This document shows, piece by piece, positions 7,938 through 14,305 of a stretch of 21,304 nucleotides of DNA. The DNA comes from CBFHWY01 sp965659675 (GTDB lineage: Bacteria; Bacteroidota; Bacteroidia; Flavobacteriales_G; Salibacteraceae), in contig CBFHWY010000048.1 of NCBI GenBank assembly GCA_965659675.1, positions 1 through 21,304 on the forward strand, in the 5' to 3' direction. Position numbers and translations under genes: made by a program. Each line of letters begins with the position of its first letter. Position 1 is the first letter of the stretch. The notes below the pieces were generated by a model. That model did not search any database. It was not told the origin of the DNA and saw only the letters and a list, made by a program, of their open reading frames with translations.

Positions 7938-9067
7938 AACTATTCAGATTAATTAAAACGAACCTAAAGGAGGTAGAACAAGTACCATTCAAACTAGAAA
8001 AGGATATACAATCATTAGTTGAGGGGAATACGGATACCATATTTAATTTGAGGTTCATTCAAACTGAGTTAACGGTAGATAAGTACAGAATTGATTCTTT
8101 ATGTTTCGATGAAGAGAACAACTCCTTTGTAATTATCGAATACAAAAAGGGGAATAGTTATTCAGTTATTGACCAGGGATATACCTATCTACAACTCCTA
8201 CTCAATAACAAATCTGATTTCTTATTGGTACTATCTCAACACTTCAATAAGGTTCTAAGAATGGAAGATGTGGATTGGTCTCAATCACGAATCATCTTTG
8301 TATCTCCATCATTTAATTCATATCAGAAGGATAGTGTAAACTTTAAAGACTTACCATTTGAATTATGGGAAATCAAACGGTATTCGAATGATACCGTAGT
8401 TCTGAATCAACATCGTTCAAACTCAAAAGAGAGTATTGAAACTCTGAATCCGAACACAACTGATTCAATGATTTCTAGGGTTACCAAAGAGGTTAAGGTT
8501 TATACCATAGAACAACACCTTTCTAAAACCACAAAAAAGGTGGTAGAGAAATGGAATGACCTACATCAAAGATTGGTAGAATTGGATGACATCGAGATTA
8601 TACCTAAGAGTCCATACATTAGTTTGATGTATAATGGTAAGACTGTATGTTACTTCAACTTCATGAAGAAAGGTATTAGAATAGATGTACTGAGGGGTAA
8701 TGTGAATCCTGATGGTTCTAAATCAAAGAACTACTTTGATATTGACGACCCAAAAGGAATCTCATCTGAAGGAAGTTGGGAATGGNNNNNNNNNNNNNNN
8801 NNNNNNNNNNNNNNNNNNNNNNNNNNNNNNNNNNNNNNNNNNNNNNNNNNNNNNNNNNNNNNNNNNNNNNNNNNNNNNNNNNNTACTGATGGTTCTAAAT
8901 CAAAGAACTACTTTGATATTGACGACCCAAAAGGAATCTCATCTGAAGGAAGTTGGGAATGGAAGTCTGGAACCAAAGGAACTCTTTACAGAATATACTT
9001 TGATGAGAAGTCTGATATTGATTATACGATGTTCCTAATTAATCAGAAATATAAAACACTCACTTAA
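7934..9067 (+). CDS. PD-(D/E)XK nuclease-like protein (DUF91 type with C-terminal DUF5655-like domain), split by an assembly gap
   Basis: Residues 1-150 resemble the DUF91/NucS-like nuclease fold: D54 in YRIDSLCFDE and E69-Y-K71 in VIIEYKKGN are the expected metal-binding residues of a PD-(D/E)XK site. The C-terminal part (about 190 onward) looks like the DUF5655 domain that often accompanies it. The pair is commonly found beside restriction systems; its exact role is unclear. The nominal 377 aa include 98 N and a duplicated 77-bp segment (8709-8785 equals 8886-8962). Removing 8786-8962 restores an in-frame protein of about 318 aa running GSWEW-KSGTKG, which I think is the true form. It overlaps hsdR by 4 nt and the next gene by 1 nt. 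It has no alanine. Confidence 0.75.
   Translation: MKLFRLIKTNLKEVEQVPFKLEKDIQSLVEGNTDTIFNLRFIQTELTVDKYRIDSLCFDEENNSFVIIEYKKGNSYSVIDQGYTYLQLLLNNKSDFLLVLSQHFNKVLRMEDVDWSQSRIIFVSPSFNSYQKDSVNFKDLPFELWEIKRYSNDTVVLNQHRSNSKESIETLNPNTTDSMISRVTKEVKVYTIEQHLSKTTKKVVEKWNDLHQRLVELDDIEIIPKSPYISLMYNGKTVCYFNFMKKGIRIDVLRGNVNPDGSKSKNYFDIDDPKGISSEGSWEWXXXXXXXXXXXXXXXXXXXXXXXXXXXXXXXXXTDGSKSKNYFDIDDPKGISSEGSWEWKSGTKGTLYRIYFDEKSDIDYTMFLINQKYKTLT
8786..8883. other. Assembly gap (98 N) flanked by an exact 77-bp duplication
   Basis: The 77 bases before the N run recur two bases after it. The base just before the two copies differs (C at 8708, A at 8885). This is the pattern left when a scaffolder joins two graph edges that share a k-mer, so the gap is probably not real sequence. 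Confidence 0.9.
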
Positions 9068-9396
9068 TGAAATACCTTCCATTTATACTGTTCCTGATAC
9101 CAATAACCTCTTACTCTCAAAAGGTGTTCTCAGTTGATTACTCCAATCAATCTGATGTTAAGGTATATGTGGTAGAGTATGAAAATCAATGTGATTTAAA
9201 GGTGTTCAAAGTAGATTATCCAAATCAAGTGGATGGGAACAAGGGGTTATGGTATTTTGTAGATTACCCTAATCAATCAGATAAGAAGATATACTTCGTC
9301 GATTATCCCAACCAAAGTGATTTGAAGATATTTTTTGTGAAGTATAAGAACCAATCAGGTTGGAGAGATAAATCAAAACAACACTTGATGTATTAG
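9067..9396 (+). CDS. Secreted 13-residue-repeat protein, septoil-knot (DUF6150-like) family, alanine-free
   Basis: Residues 1-18 (MKYLPFILFLIPITSYSQ) form a signal peptide. The rest is six copies of a 13-residue unit of the form [FY]-x-V-[DE]-Y-x-N-Q-[SCV]-D-x-K-[VI], the last ending NQSGW, with a short insert after the third. This matches the DUF6150 repeat family, predicted to fold as a 7(1) knot. From memory its usual repeat is NQAD and its end NQAGW; here serine, cysteine or valine takes the alanine position. The gene is coupled to the nuclease gene (TAATG), so it belongs to the restriction operon, an unusual place for a secreted protein. Its stop overlaps the convergent gene's stop by 4 nt. 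The function is unknown. Confidence 0.7.
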   Translation: MKYLPFILFLIPITSYSQKVFSVDYSNQSDVKVYVVEYENQCDLKVFKVDYPNQVDGNKGLWYFVDYPNQSDKKIYFVDYPNQSDLKIFFVKYKNQSGWRDKSKQHLMY

Positions 9397-9896
9397 GAAA
9401 CCATCCTCTTCAATACCCCATTCAATCCATCAATATTCTTATTGGTATTCCTTAACCTACTGAAGAGTTTCCTGAAGGGAGATACTAACTTCTTCAACAT
9501 TGATTTTAAGGATATCTCATCCATTCTCTGAACACCGATGGTGGATACCACTCTACTTACCGTTTTAGTACTAAGTAGGATATCTTCTAATACCTTTTTG
9601 GTTTGTTGATTCACCTTCGTTAGTGATTTCTCAAAACTCTCTTTGTATTTGAAGTTATCTCTATTGTATCCCATTCTTTTCAGGGTTACCAAATACTTCT
9701 TTGTTTGAATCGATTTCTGATTCTGTATTGTCAGTTGTTCTAAGATGGGTCGTAACTCTCCTTCAATCTCTTTGTATCGGTTTGAAAGTTCACTCAGTTC
9801 TTTCTTTACCCTATCAATCTTATCGGAGAGTGTCCCAAACTCATCAATCTTTGATTCTATATCTCGTTCAAATTTGAATTCATTTAATCTCATCAC
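9393..9896 (-). CDS. Hypothetical coiled-coil protein (167 aa), alanine-free
   Basis: I do not recognise the family. Residues about 15-60 form a long coiled coil (DKIDRVKKELSELSNRYKEIEGEL), and the rest is helical and basic, with KKLVSPFRKLFSRLRNTNK near the end. There is no signal peptide or membrane segment. The start overlaps the stop of the HTH gene upstream (ATGA), so it is the last gene of a coupled three-gene minus-strand unit. Such genes beside excisionase-type regulators often belong to mobilisation or replication modules, but no motif confirms this. There is no alanine. Confidence 0.6.
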   Translation of the reverse strand: MMRLNEFKFERDIESKIDEFGTLSDKIDRVKKELSELSNRYKEIEGELRPILEQLTIQNQKSIQTKKYLVTLKRMGYNRDNFKYKESFEKSLTKVNQQTKKVLEDILLSTKTVSRVVSTIGVQRMDEISLKSMLKKLVSPFRKLFSRLRNTNKNIDGLNGVLKRMVS

Positions 9897-10138
9897 TTAC
9901 TCCATATGTTCTTCCATTGGAAATCGTTCTCAGGTTGTGGTTCCTGAACCTTTTCCTGAGGTTTATTAATCATCTTAGTGTTGAGATATCTATGAAGGTC
10001 AGATAACCTCATATACCTCTTATTCTGAGTTATCTTTATGATAGGTAGGTTTTCTTCCATTACCAATTTCTCAAAGTGTCTTCTACTGATGTTGAGGTAA
10101 TCCATCACTTCGTATTTCGTAAGTAGTTTATCTTCCAT
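9893..10138 (-). CDS. Excisionase/MerR-type helix-turn-helix protein (81 aa), alanine-free
   Basis: Residues 5-55 match the HTH_17/excisionase pattern of Bacteroidota mobile elements: LLTKYEVMDYLNISRRHFEKLVMEENLPIIK followed by KRYMRLSDLHRYL, which is helix-turn-helix, wing and the closing helix. Typical members read like K-x-E-A-A-x-x-L at the start; here K-Y-E-V-M-D-Y-L avoids alanine. The tail (from 58) is proline/glutamine-rich. It probably binds DNA to control excision, mobilisation or transcription of its operon. It overlaps the 86-aa gene upstream by 11 nt and the 167-aa gene downstream by 4 nt. Confidence 0.75.
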   Translation of the reverse strand: MEDKLLTKYEVMDYLNISRRHFEKLVMEENLPIIKITQNKRYMRLSDLHRYLNTKMINKPQEKVQEPQPENDFQWKNIWSK

Positions 10139-10388
10139 AGTATTCCTTCACTTTTCTTTCAAACTCTTTTTGTTTCTCTATGGGTAACATCCCAATACCT
10201 TTCTCTAAGGTTCTCTTTCCATTGAAAAGGATTGAATCCCTATACTTCTCATAGGTTATGAATAGGTTGATTAGAGATTTAGTGGTATCAGGTATTTTAT
10301 CGGGTGGTAGATGGTATCCAACCTCTTCTGTAAACTCTTTGAGTTTATCCATTAGTTCGTTGTGTAATTCATTTGGTGTTTGTTTCAT
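10128..10388 (-). CDS. Small helical hypothetical protein (86 aa), alanine-free
   Basis: No family is recognised. The protein is charged and probably all-helical (ELHNELMDKLKEFTEEV, then SLINLFITYEKYRDSIL, then KQKEFERKVKEYYGR). It is the first gene of the minus-strand trio with the HTH regulator. The ATG at 10388 is well placed: the minus strand has AAAAAGGAGAACAAC directly in front, a strong Shine-Dalgarno sequence that is unusual for Bacteroidota. There is no alanine. Confidence 0.6.
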   Translation of the reverse strand: MKQTPNELHNELMDKLKEFTEEVGYHLPPDKIPDTTKSLINLFITYEKYRDSILFNGKRTLEKGIGMLPIEKQKEFERKVKEYYGR

Positions 10389-10393
10389 TGTTG

Positions 10394-10402
10394 TTCTCCT
10401 TT
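10394..10402 (-). promoter_or_regulatory. Strong Shine-Dalgarno sequence for the 86-aa gene
   Basis: The minus strand reads AAAGGAGAA ending about 5 nt before the ATG at 10388. Bacteroidota genes, including those elsewhere in this window, mostly lack such a site, so it supports this start and may hint at high expression. Confidence 0.6.
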
Positions 10403-10426
10403 TTACTTATCACTTAGATATAATCT

Positions 10427-10506
10427 ATCCTATCAGTGTCGTAATACTCACAATGAATTCAATATGGAATCCTATTCCTAAATCCATTGTAGACGACTGA
10501 TAGGAT
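10427..10506. repeat. Nested inverted repeats, about 80 bp, in the long intergenic region
   Basis: Three symmetric pairs are nested around one centre: ATCCTATCAGT (10427-10437) with ACTGATAGGAT (10496-10506); ACAATG (10450-10455) with CATTGT (10485-10490); GGAAT (10466-10470) with ATTCC (10474-10478). As RNA or single-stranded DNA this forms one long interrupted hairpin. It could be a structured RNA, a transfer or replication origin, or a recombination site. It encodes no plausible protein. Confidence 0.65.
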
Positions 10507-10746
10507 AACTCATCACTTGAGTACTCACTATCACAACCCCATTATCGTTCAGTTCCCCTCCACTGGGTATCACTCCGAGTATATTACAATACTGTCGGTT
10601 GTTGACTATAACACCTTTCTGAAGGGTGTTAACTATCAATAAGTATGGGAGTAAATCTTTAAACGTTAGAAAATCACAGAATTTCTCAAAATAATTTCTG
10701 AGAGATGTTCAAAAGGGAAGTAAGGGATTGAAGGTGGTTAGAGTTT

Positions 10747-11022
10747 TTAGGTAAATCTCTTCTCATAGGGACTACGACGTATCCTACCTAAAATTGGGTG
10801 TATTATCAATTCAATAGTAACAGGAGATACCTCAACTATATCTTCACGATTCATTCTTTCTTCCCGAATCAACCCCTTTTTGTACATAGAATGTACTTTG
10901 GAGTTTGTAAATGAAGTACCTCGAGGTGTTTTTAATCCCTCATCATTGAAGATTTTTGAAATACGACGATAACCAATAGGGGTTACAGAATTCTCAATAA
11001 AACCCTTAATTCTATCGTACAA
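10747..11022 (-). CDS. Short recombinase-like protein (about 91 aa), possibly 5' truncated
   Basis: Residues 15-55 (GYRRISKIFNDEGLKTPRG, then SFTNSKVHSMYKKGLIREER) match the recombinase domain of large serine recombinases, where the sequence usually runs like I-A-x-x-L-N-x-x-G-[IV]-x-T-x-x-G-x-x-W-x-x-x-x-V. The catalytic resolvase domain is absent. The only start in frame is TTG at 11022, yet the frame stays open and protein-like further upstream (W-E-S-N-Y-S-D-Y) to a stop at 11071-11073. This may be a non-standard start, an N-terminally lost gene at the element edge, or a member of a short recombinase-domain family acting as a DNA-binding factor. It has no alanine. It sits next to the chromosomal boundary, as integration genes often do. 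Confidence 0.55.
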   Translation of the reverse strand: MYDRIKGFIENSVTPIGYRRISKIFNDEGLKTPRGTSFTNSKVHSMYKKGLIREERMNREDIVEVSPVTIELIIHPILGRIRRSPYEKRFT

Positions 11023-11129
11023 ATACTGTTGGTAATCCGAATAATTGGATTCCCATATTTTTGTGGAAGTTATTGATACAGAGAAATATACTAATATGAG
11101 TCCGGAGTTACATTTCTTATCCCATAACC
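11023..11129. other. Boundary zone between the GpC-free element and glmS
   Basis: There is no gene here. The compositional change falls in this zone: left of it GpC is absent, and the first chromosomal GpC is at 11152-11153 within glmS. GGAGT (11104-11108) and ACTCC (11132-11136) could form a weak stem near the glmS stop. Without the other end of the element, no target duplication or terminal repeat can be assigned. Confidence 0.5.
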
Positions 11130-12968
11130 TTACTCCACTGTGACAGACTTCGCAAGGTTACGCGGTTGATCCACATTACAGTCTCGCATTACAGCAATAT
11201 GATACGCGAGAAGCTGAAGTGGTACTACGGAGATGAATGGAACAAAAAGCTCATCCGTTTTAGGGATCTCAATCGTATAGTCGGCCATTTGCTTCACATT
11301 TTTGTCTCCTTCGGTAACCACCGCGATCACAACACCATTTCTGGCTTTAACCTCCTGAATGTTGCTAACCACTTTCTCGTAATTCTCACCTTGAGTTGCA
11401 ATAACAACCACTGGCATTTGATCATCGATCAGGGCAATTGGCCCGTGTTTCATTTCGGCTGCCGGATAACCTTCAGCATGAATGTATGAGATCTCCTTTA
11501 GCTTTAACGCGCCCTCTAGTGCAACTGGGAAACTGCTACCTCTTCCCAGATACAGGAAGTTTCTGGCATCTTTGAATTTCTCGGCGATCTTAATGATCTG
11601 ATCATTGGTCTCGAGTACTTCCTCTACTTTCTTTGGAATGGTCTCCATTTCGAAGAGAAGTTCACGGAGCTTGTTATTTGGAATACTTGCTTTTTTCATT
11701 CCGAGGTAAAGCGCCATCAAAGTCAATACGGTGATCTGCGCGGTGAAGGCCTTAGTTGAAGCTACACCGATCTCAGGACCTGCATGAGTGTAAGACCCGG
11801 CATGAGTTGTTCTGGGGATGGAGCTTCCAACCACATTACAAACGCCAAGAATAGTGGCGCCTTTTTCTTTTGCCAATTCTATTGCCGCAAGCGTATCGGC
11901 TGTTTCACCTGATTGGCTGATAGCAATAACCACATCATCTTCATTGATGATAGGATTTCGGTAGCGAAGCTCGGAAGCATATTCCACTTCAACGGGAACC
12001 CGTGCCAGTTCTTCGAACAAGTACTCACCTACAAGTCCAGCATGCCATGAAGTTCCACAAGCAACTATGATGATCCGTTTTGCATTGACGAGCTGTCGCT
12101 CATAATCTACAATTCCCCCGAGAGCAACAATCCCACGATTAGCACGAACACGGCCCCTCATGCTGTCTTTAATGGATCGAGCCTGCTCATAGATCTCTTT
12201 AAGCATGAAGTGATCGTACCCACTCTTTTCAATGGACTCCAAATGGAGTTCCAGCTCTTGTATGTAAGGAGTGATGTTTTCTTTACCAATGGTGAAGATC
12301 TCAGGTTGCTCTCCTCTATGAAGAACGGCGATCTCACCGTCGTTGAGGTAGATCACGTCTTTAGTATACTCAACGATTGGTGTGGCGTCGGAGGCCAAAA
12401 AGAATTCATCTTCTGCCAGACCGATCACGAGGGGTGAACTTTTTTTGGCGGCGATGAGTTCATCTGGGTTTCCTTCTGACATCAAGACCAAAGCGTAGGC
12501 GCCAACCACTTCAGTAAGTGCTATTCGAACCGCTTCTTTCAGATCTACCTTTTGATTTTTTTTGACTTCTTCGATCAGGTTCACCAATACTTCCGTATCG
12601 GTATCACTGTGGAAAACATAGCCGCGTTTTTGAAGCTCTTTTTTTAGTGAATCATAGTTTTCTATGATTCCATTATGGATGAGAACAAGGTCGCCAGAAT
12701 TACTGCGATGAGGATGAGCATTGGTATCGTTAGGTGGTCCGTGGGTAGCCCAACGGGTATGACCAATACCAATACTTCCTTTAGGTTGCTTTTCGCCAAT
12801 ATGTCTTTGAAGGTCCGAAACTTTACCCTTGCATTTATGCAGTTCCAGAGCACCATTCATGGTGGCAATTCCTGCGCTGTCATAACCGCGATACTCCAGT
12901 CTCTGGAGACCTTTGATCAAAATGGGGTATGCTTCCGCTTTTCCTAAATATCCTACTATTCCGCACAT
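11130..12968 (-). CDS. glmS: Glutamine--fructose-6-phosphate aminotransferase (isomerizing) GlmS
   Basis: GlmS makes glucosamine-6-phosphate from fructose-6-phosphate and glutamine, the first step towards UDP-GlcNAc for peptidoglycan and lipopolysaccharide. The N-terminus MCGIVGYLG supplies the catalytic Cys2 of the glutamine amidotransferase class II domain (about 1-230). Two SIS sugar-isomerase domains follow, with CGTSWHAG, SQSGETADT, GRGSSFPVALEGALKLKEISYIHAEGY split across the second, and the conserved end PRNLAKSVTVE. The length of 612 aa is full. It is the last gene of a minus-strand operon, 1 nt after the DUF4270 gene. Its 3' end borders the GpC-free region. Alanine and GATC are frequent here, in sharp contrast to the neighbour. 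Confidence 0.98.
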   Translation of the reverse strand: MCGIVGYLGKAEAYPILIKGLQRLEYRGYDSAGIATMNGALELHKCKGKVSDLQRHIGEKQPKGSIGIGHTRWATHGPPNDTNAHPHRSNSGDLVLIHNGIIENYDSLKKELQKRGYVFHSDTDTEVLVNLIEEVKKNQKVDLKEAVRIALTEVVGAYALVLMSEGNPDELIAAKKSSPLVIGLAEDEFFLASDATPIVEYTKDVIYLNDGEIAVLHRGEQPEIFTIGKENITPYIQELELHLESIEKSGYDHFMLKEIYEQARSIKDSMRGRVRANRGIVALGGIVDYERQLVNAKRIIIVACGTSWHAGLVGEYLFEELARVPVEVEYASELRYRNPIINEDDVVIAISQSGETADTLAAIELAKEKGATILGVCNVVGSSIPRTTHAGSYTHAGPEIGVASTKAFTAQITVLTLMALYLGMKKASIPNNKLRELLFEMETIPKKVEEVLETNDQIIKIAEKFKDARNFLYLGRGSSFPVALEGALKLKEISYIHAEGYPAAEMKHGPIALIDDQMPVVVIATQGENYEKVVSNIQEVKARNGVVIAVVTEGDKNVKQMADYTIEIPKTDELFVPFISVVPLQLLAYHIAVMRDCNVDQPRNLAKSVTVE

Positions 12969-12969
12969 A

Positions 12970-14304
12970 TCAGTTTATGGAGTATGTTATTCTGAAATTC
13001 ATTCCTGTACCATCCTCTGCAGGACCTTTTACCGAGGTCCACCTGGGATTATATACCCTGCTAAAATAACCACCACCATCGATCAAAAGCAAGCCATTAT
13101 TCTCAAACTTATCATCAATGACTCCTTGAATATATTCTGAGATGTTAAATACATACTCATTGTTGATGATATCATAGCTGCCTCCATACGAAGCAGGGCC
13201 TCTGAAGAAGTCTGGAATGAACTGCGCTCCTCCTTCTGCTGATCTGGTGATCAGGTACAATCTATTGTGTACAGGGAAATCTACGGGATTTGAGTTGGCA
13301 GGGATTCTGATGCTGGCTCCATTTACTATGATCGTTTCTGGTTCCTGCCAATCATCTAAGGCCGGAATTTCAATGAGGGTATTTAAACCTGAAGCAGAAT
13401 GAACATAAAAGTCATCGCTTGTGCCTGGGTCTGAAACGATGGATTCTATATATGGACTCCAGTTGTGTTCAAAACAGGCTACTCTGGCGCAAGAGGCATC
13501 AATAGGAAATTCAAGCTGATACTGATCATTCAATGAGTCGGCTGCGTAAAAATCATCCTGAAACTCGATGATCATCCTGGTGAATTCACTGGTCATGTTC
13601 AACAATGCAATTCCTCCCTCGTCGTCATCCCTGTTCTCTGCCCATATATGAACACCCGGAAATACGTTTCTGAGCCCTTCATTTGACTCAAAGGCTTGGT
13701 TTCTGTTCTTGAGTATGTCGTCACCAATTGAAAGTGGTAGATCGATGACCATGGCAGCTGGTTCTGACTGTCCATTCACTACGATCTCACTCAACGGATC
13801 TGGGCTGATGGTTTGTATAACCGGCACTGAAGTTTGAAGTGCTGCTAATTCTGCATAGCCATCCGACAAAAAATCATTTGTATCCAGACGATCACCAAGC
13901 TTCCAGGCCACAATATGCATGTCTTCGATCGGACCATAGAAGTCTGAGTAGCCAATATAGAGTTTCACGGATTTCACTTCTGGATTGGAGAGCTGCGGTA
14001 GATTGATCGAGCCACTAGGCAGTGAAAACTCGGTGGCAAAGCCGTAGAAACTAGATCCGATGCTATCGTTCTCCGTGGCCCCTAACAATGCTGTATTGAT
14101 GCCGTCAGTTCTCAAAGGATCTTCAAATTCAGTACTGCAGATCAACTCAAAACTATCAGTCTCCAGAACCTGAACTGAATTTACGCCTGCATCAGCGGGT
14201 ACTTCACCAAGATCAGAATCTTCACATGAAACTAGTCCTAAAAAAAGAGTTGCAGCCAAAACTGACCGCAACTCCCGTGCAAATAAATTTCGATATGTAA
14301 ACAT
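12970..14304 (-). CDS. DUF4270 family lipoprotein
   Basis: DUF4270 proteins are Bacteroidota envelope lipoproteins of unknown function. I chose the ATG at 14304 (444 aa): it gives a lipoprotein signal peptide with lipobox LVSC and lipidated Cys27, followed by the acidic EDSDLGE typical of exported Bacteroidota lipoproteins. Longer frames upstream merely read through the preceding gene. The body is beta-rich with the family's repeated jelly-roll-like strands (SVKLYIGYSDFYG, the late NSNPVDFPVHNRLYLI). The start lies 1 nt after the stop of the glycosyltransferase gene and the stop 1 nt before glmS, forming a compact operon often seen in Flavobacteriia. Confidence 0.85.
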   Translation of the reverse strand: MFTYRNLFARELRSVLAATLFLGLVSCEDSDLGEVPADAGVNSVQVLETDSFELICSTEFEDPLRTDGINTALLGATENDSIGSSFYGFATEFSLPSGSINLPQLSNPEVKSVKLYIGYSDFYGPIEDMHIVAWKLGDRLDTNDFLSDGYAELAALQTSVPVIQTISPDPLSEIVVNGQSEPAAMVIDLPLSIGDDILKNRNQAFESNEGLRNVFPGVHIWAENRDDDEGGIALLNMTSEFTRMIIEFQDDFYAADSLNDQYQLEFPIDASCARVACFEHNWSPYIESIVSDPGTSDDFYVHSASGLNTLIEIPALDDWQEPETIIVNGASIRIPANSNPVDFPVHNRLYLITRSAEGGAQFIPDFFRGPASYGGSYDIINNEYVFNISEYIQGVIDDKFENNGLLLIDGGGYFSRVYNPRWTSVKGPAEDGTGMNFRITYSIN

Positions 14305-14305
14305 C

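Larger units (their letters stand above)
10389..10746. other. 358-bp intergenic region of the element
   Basis: No convincing gene is seen on either strand. It contains the nested inverted repeat at 10427-10506 and a second compact hairpin, AACACCTTT (10610-10618) with AAGGGTGTT (10622-10630), which pairs over 9 bp with one T-G wobble and a 3-nt loop. No T-run follows the second hairpin, so it is not a clear terminator. Like the coding DNA, the region has no GpC and no GATC. It is the best candidate in the window for an origin, transfer site or structured RNA. Confidence 0.5.
1..11130. mobile_element. GpC-free, alanine-free accessory element (left end outside the window)
   Basis: By direct reading the dinucleotide GC occurs once (1419-1420) between base 1 and the end of glmS, and GATC does not occur at all. 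Both are frequent to the right. None of the proteins called here has an alanine. The region carries a type I restriction-modification operon, an excisionase-type HTH gene and a recombinase-like gene, as expected of a mobile or integrated element. The right edge lies between the recombinase gene (ends 11022) and the first GC inside glmS (11152-11153). The left edge, and so any terminal repeats, is not seen. The compositional break is direct observation. The label mobile element is inference; a misjoined contig from another replicon is the main alternative. Confidence 0.7.

Noticed and set aside
8709..8962. True tandem duplication within the nuclease protein
   Set aside because: The copies are identical over exactly 77 bp and enclose N bases; collapse restores a continuous frame, which fits an assembly artefact better.
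9067..9396. Low-complexity pseudogene
   Set aside because: The signal peptide, regular 13-residue repeat and coupled start indicate an intact repeat protein.
10610..10630. Intrinsic terminator
   Set aside because: The hairpin is good but no run of T follows on either strand, so I list it only as structure.
1..11130. Alanine-free proteins caused by alanine limitation or a changed genetic code
   Set aside because: Intergenic DNA, AGC and TGC codons and codon junctions are affected as well, so the rule is at the dinucleotide level. The adjoining chromosomal genes use alanine normally, and the left proteins keep standard motifs under the normal code.
1..11130. General A+T richness as the explanation of missing GpC
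   Set aside because: CpG, GG, CC and G/C-containing words such as CCCC and GGGG are common in the same region; only GpC is missing.
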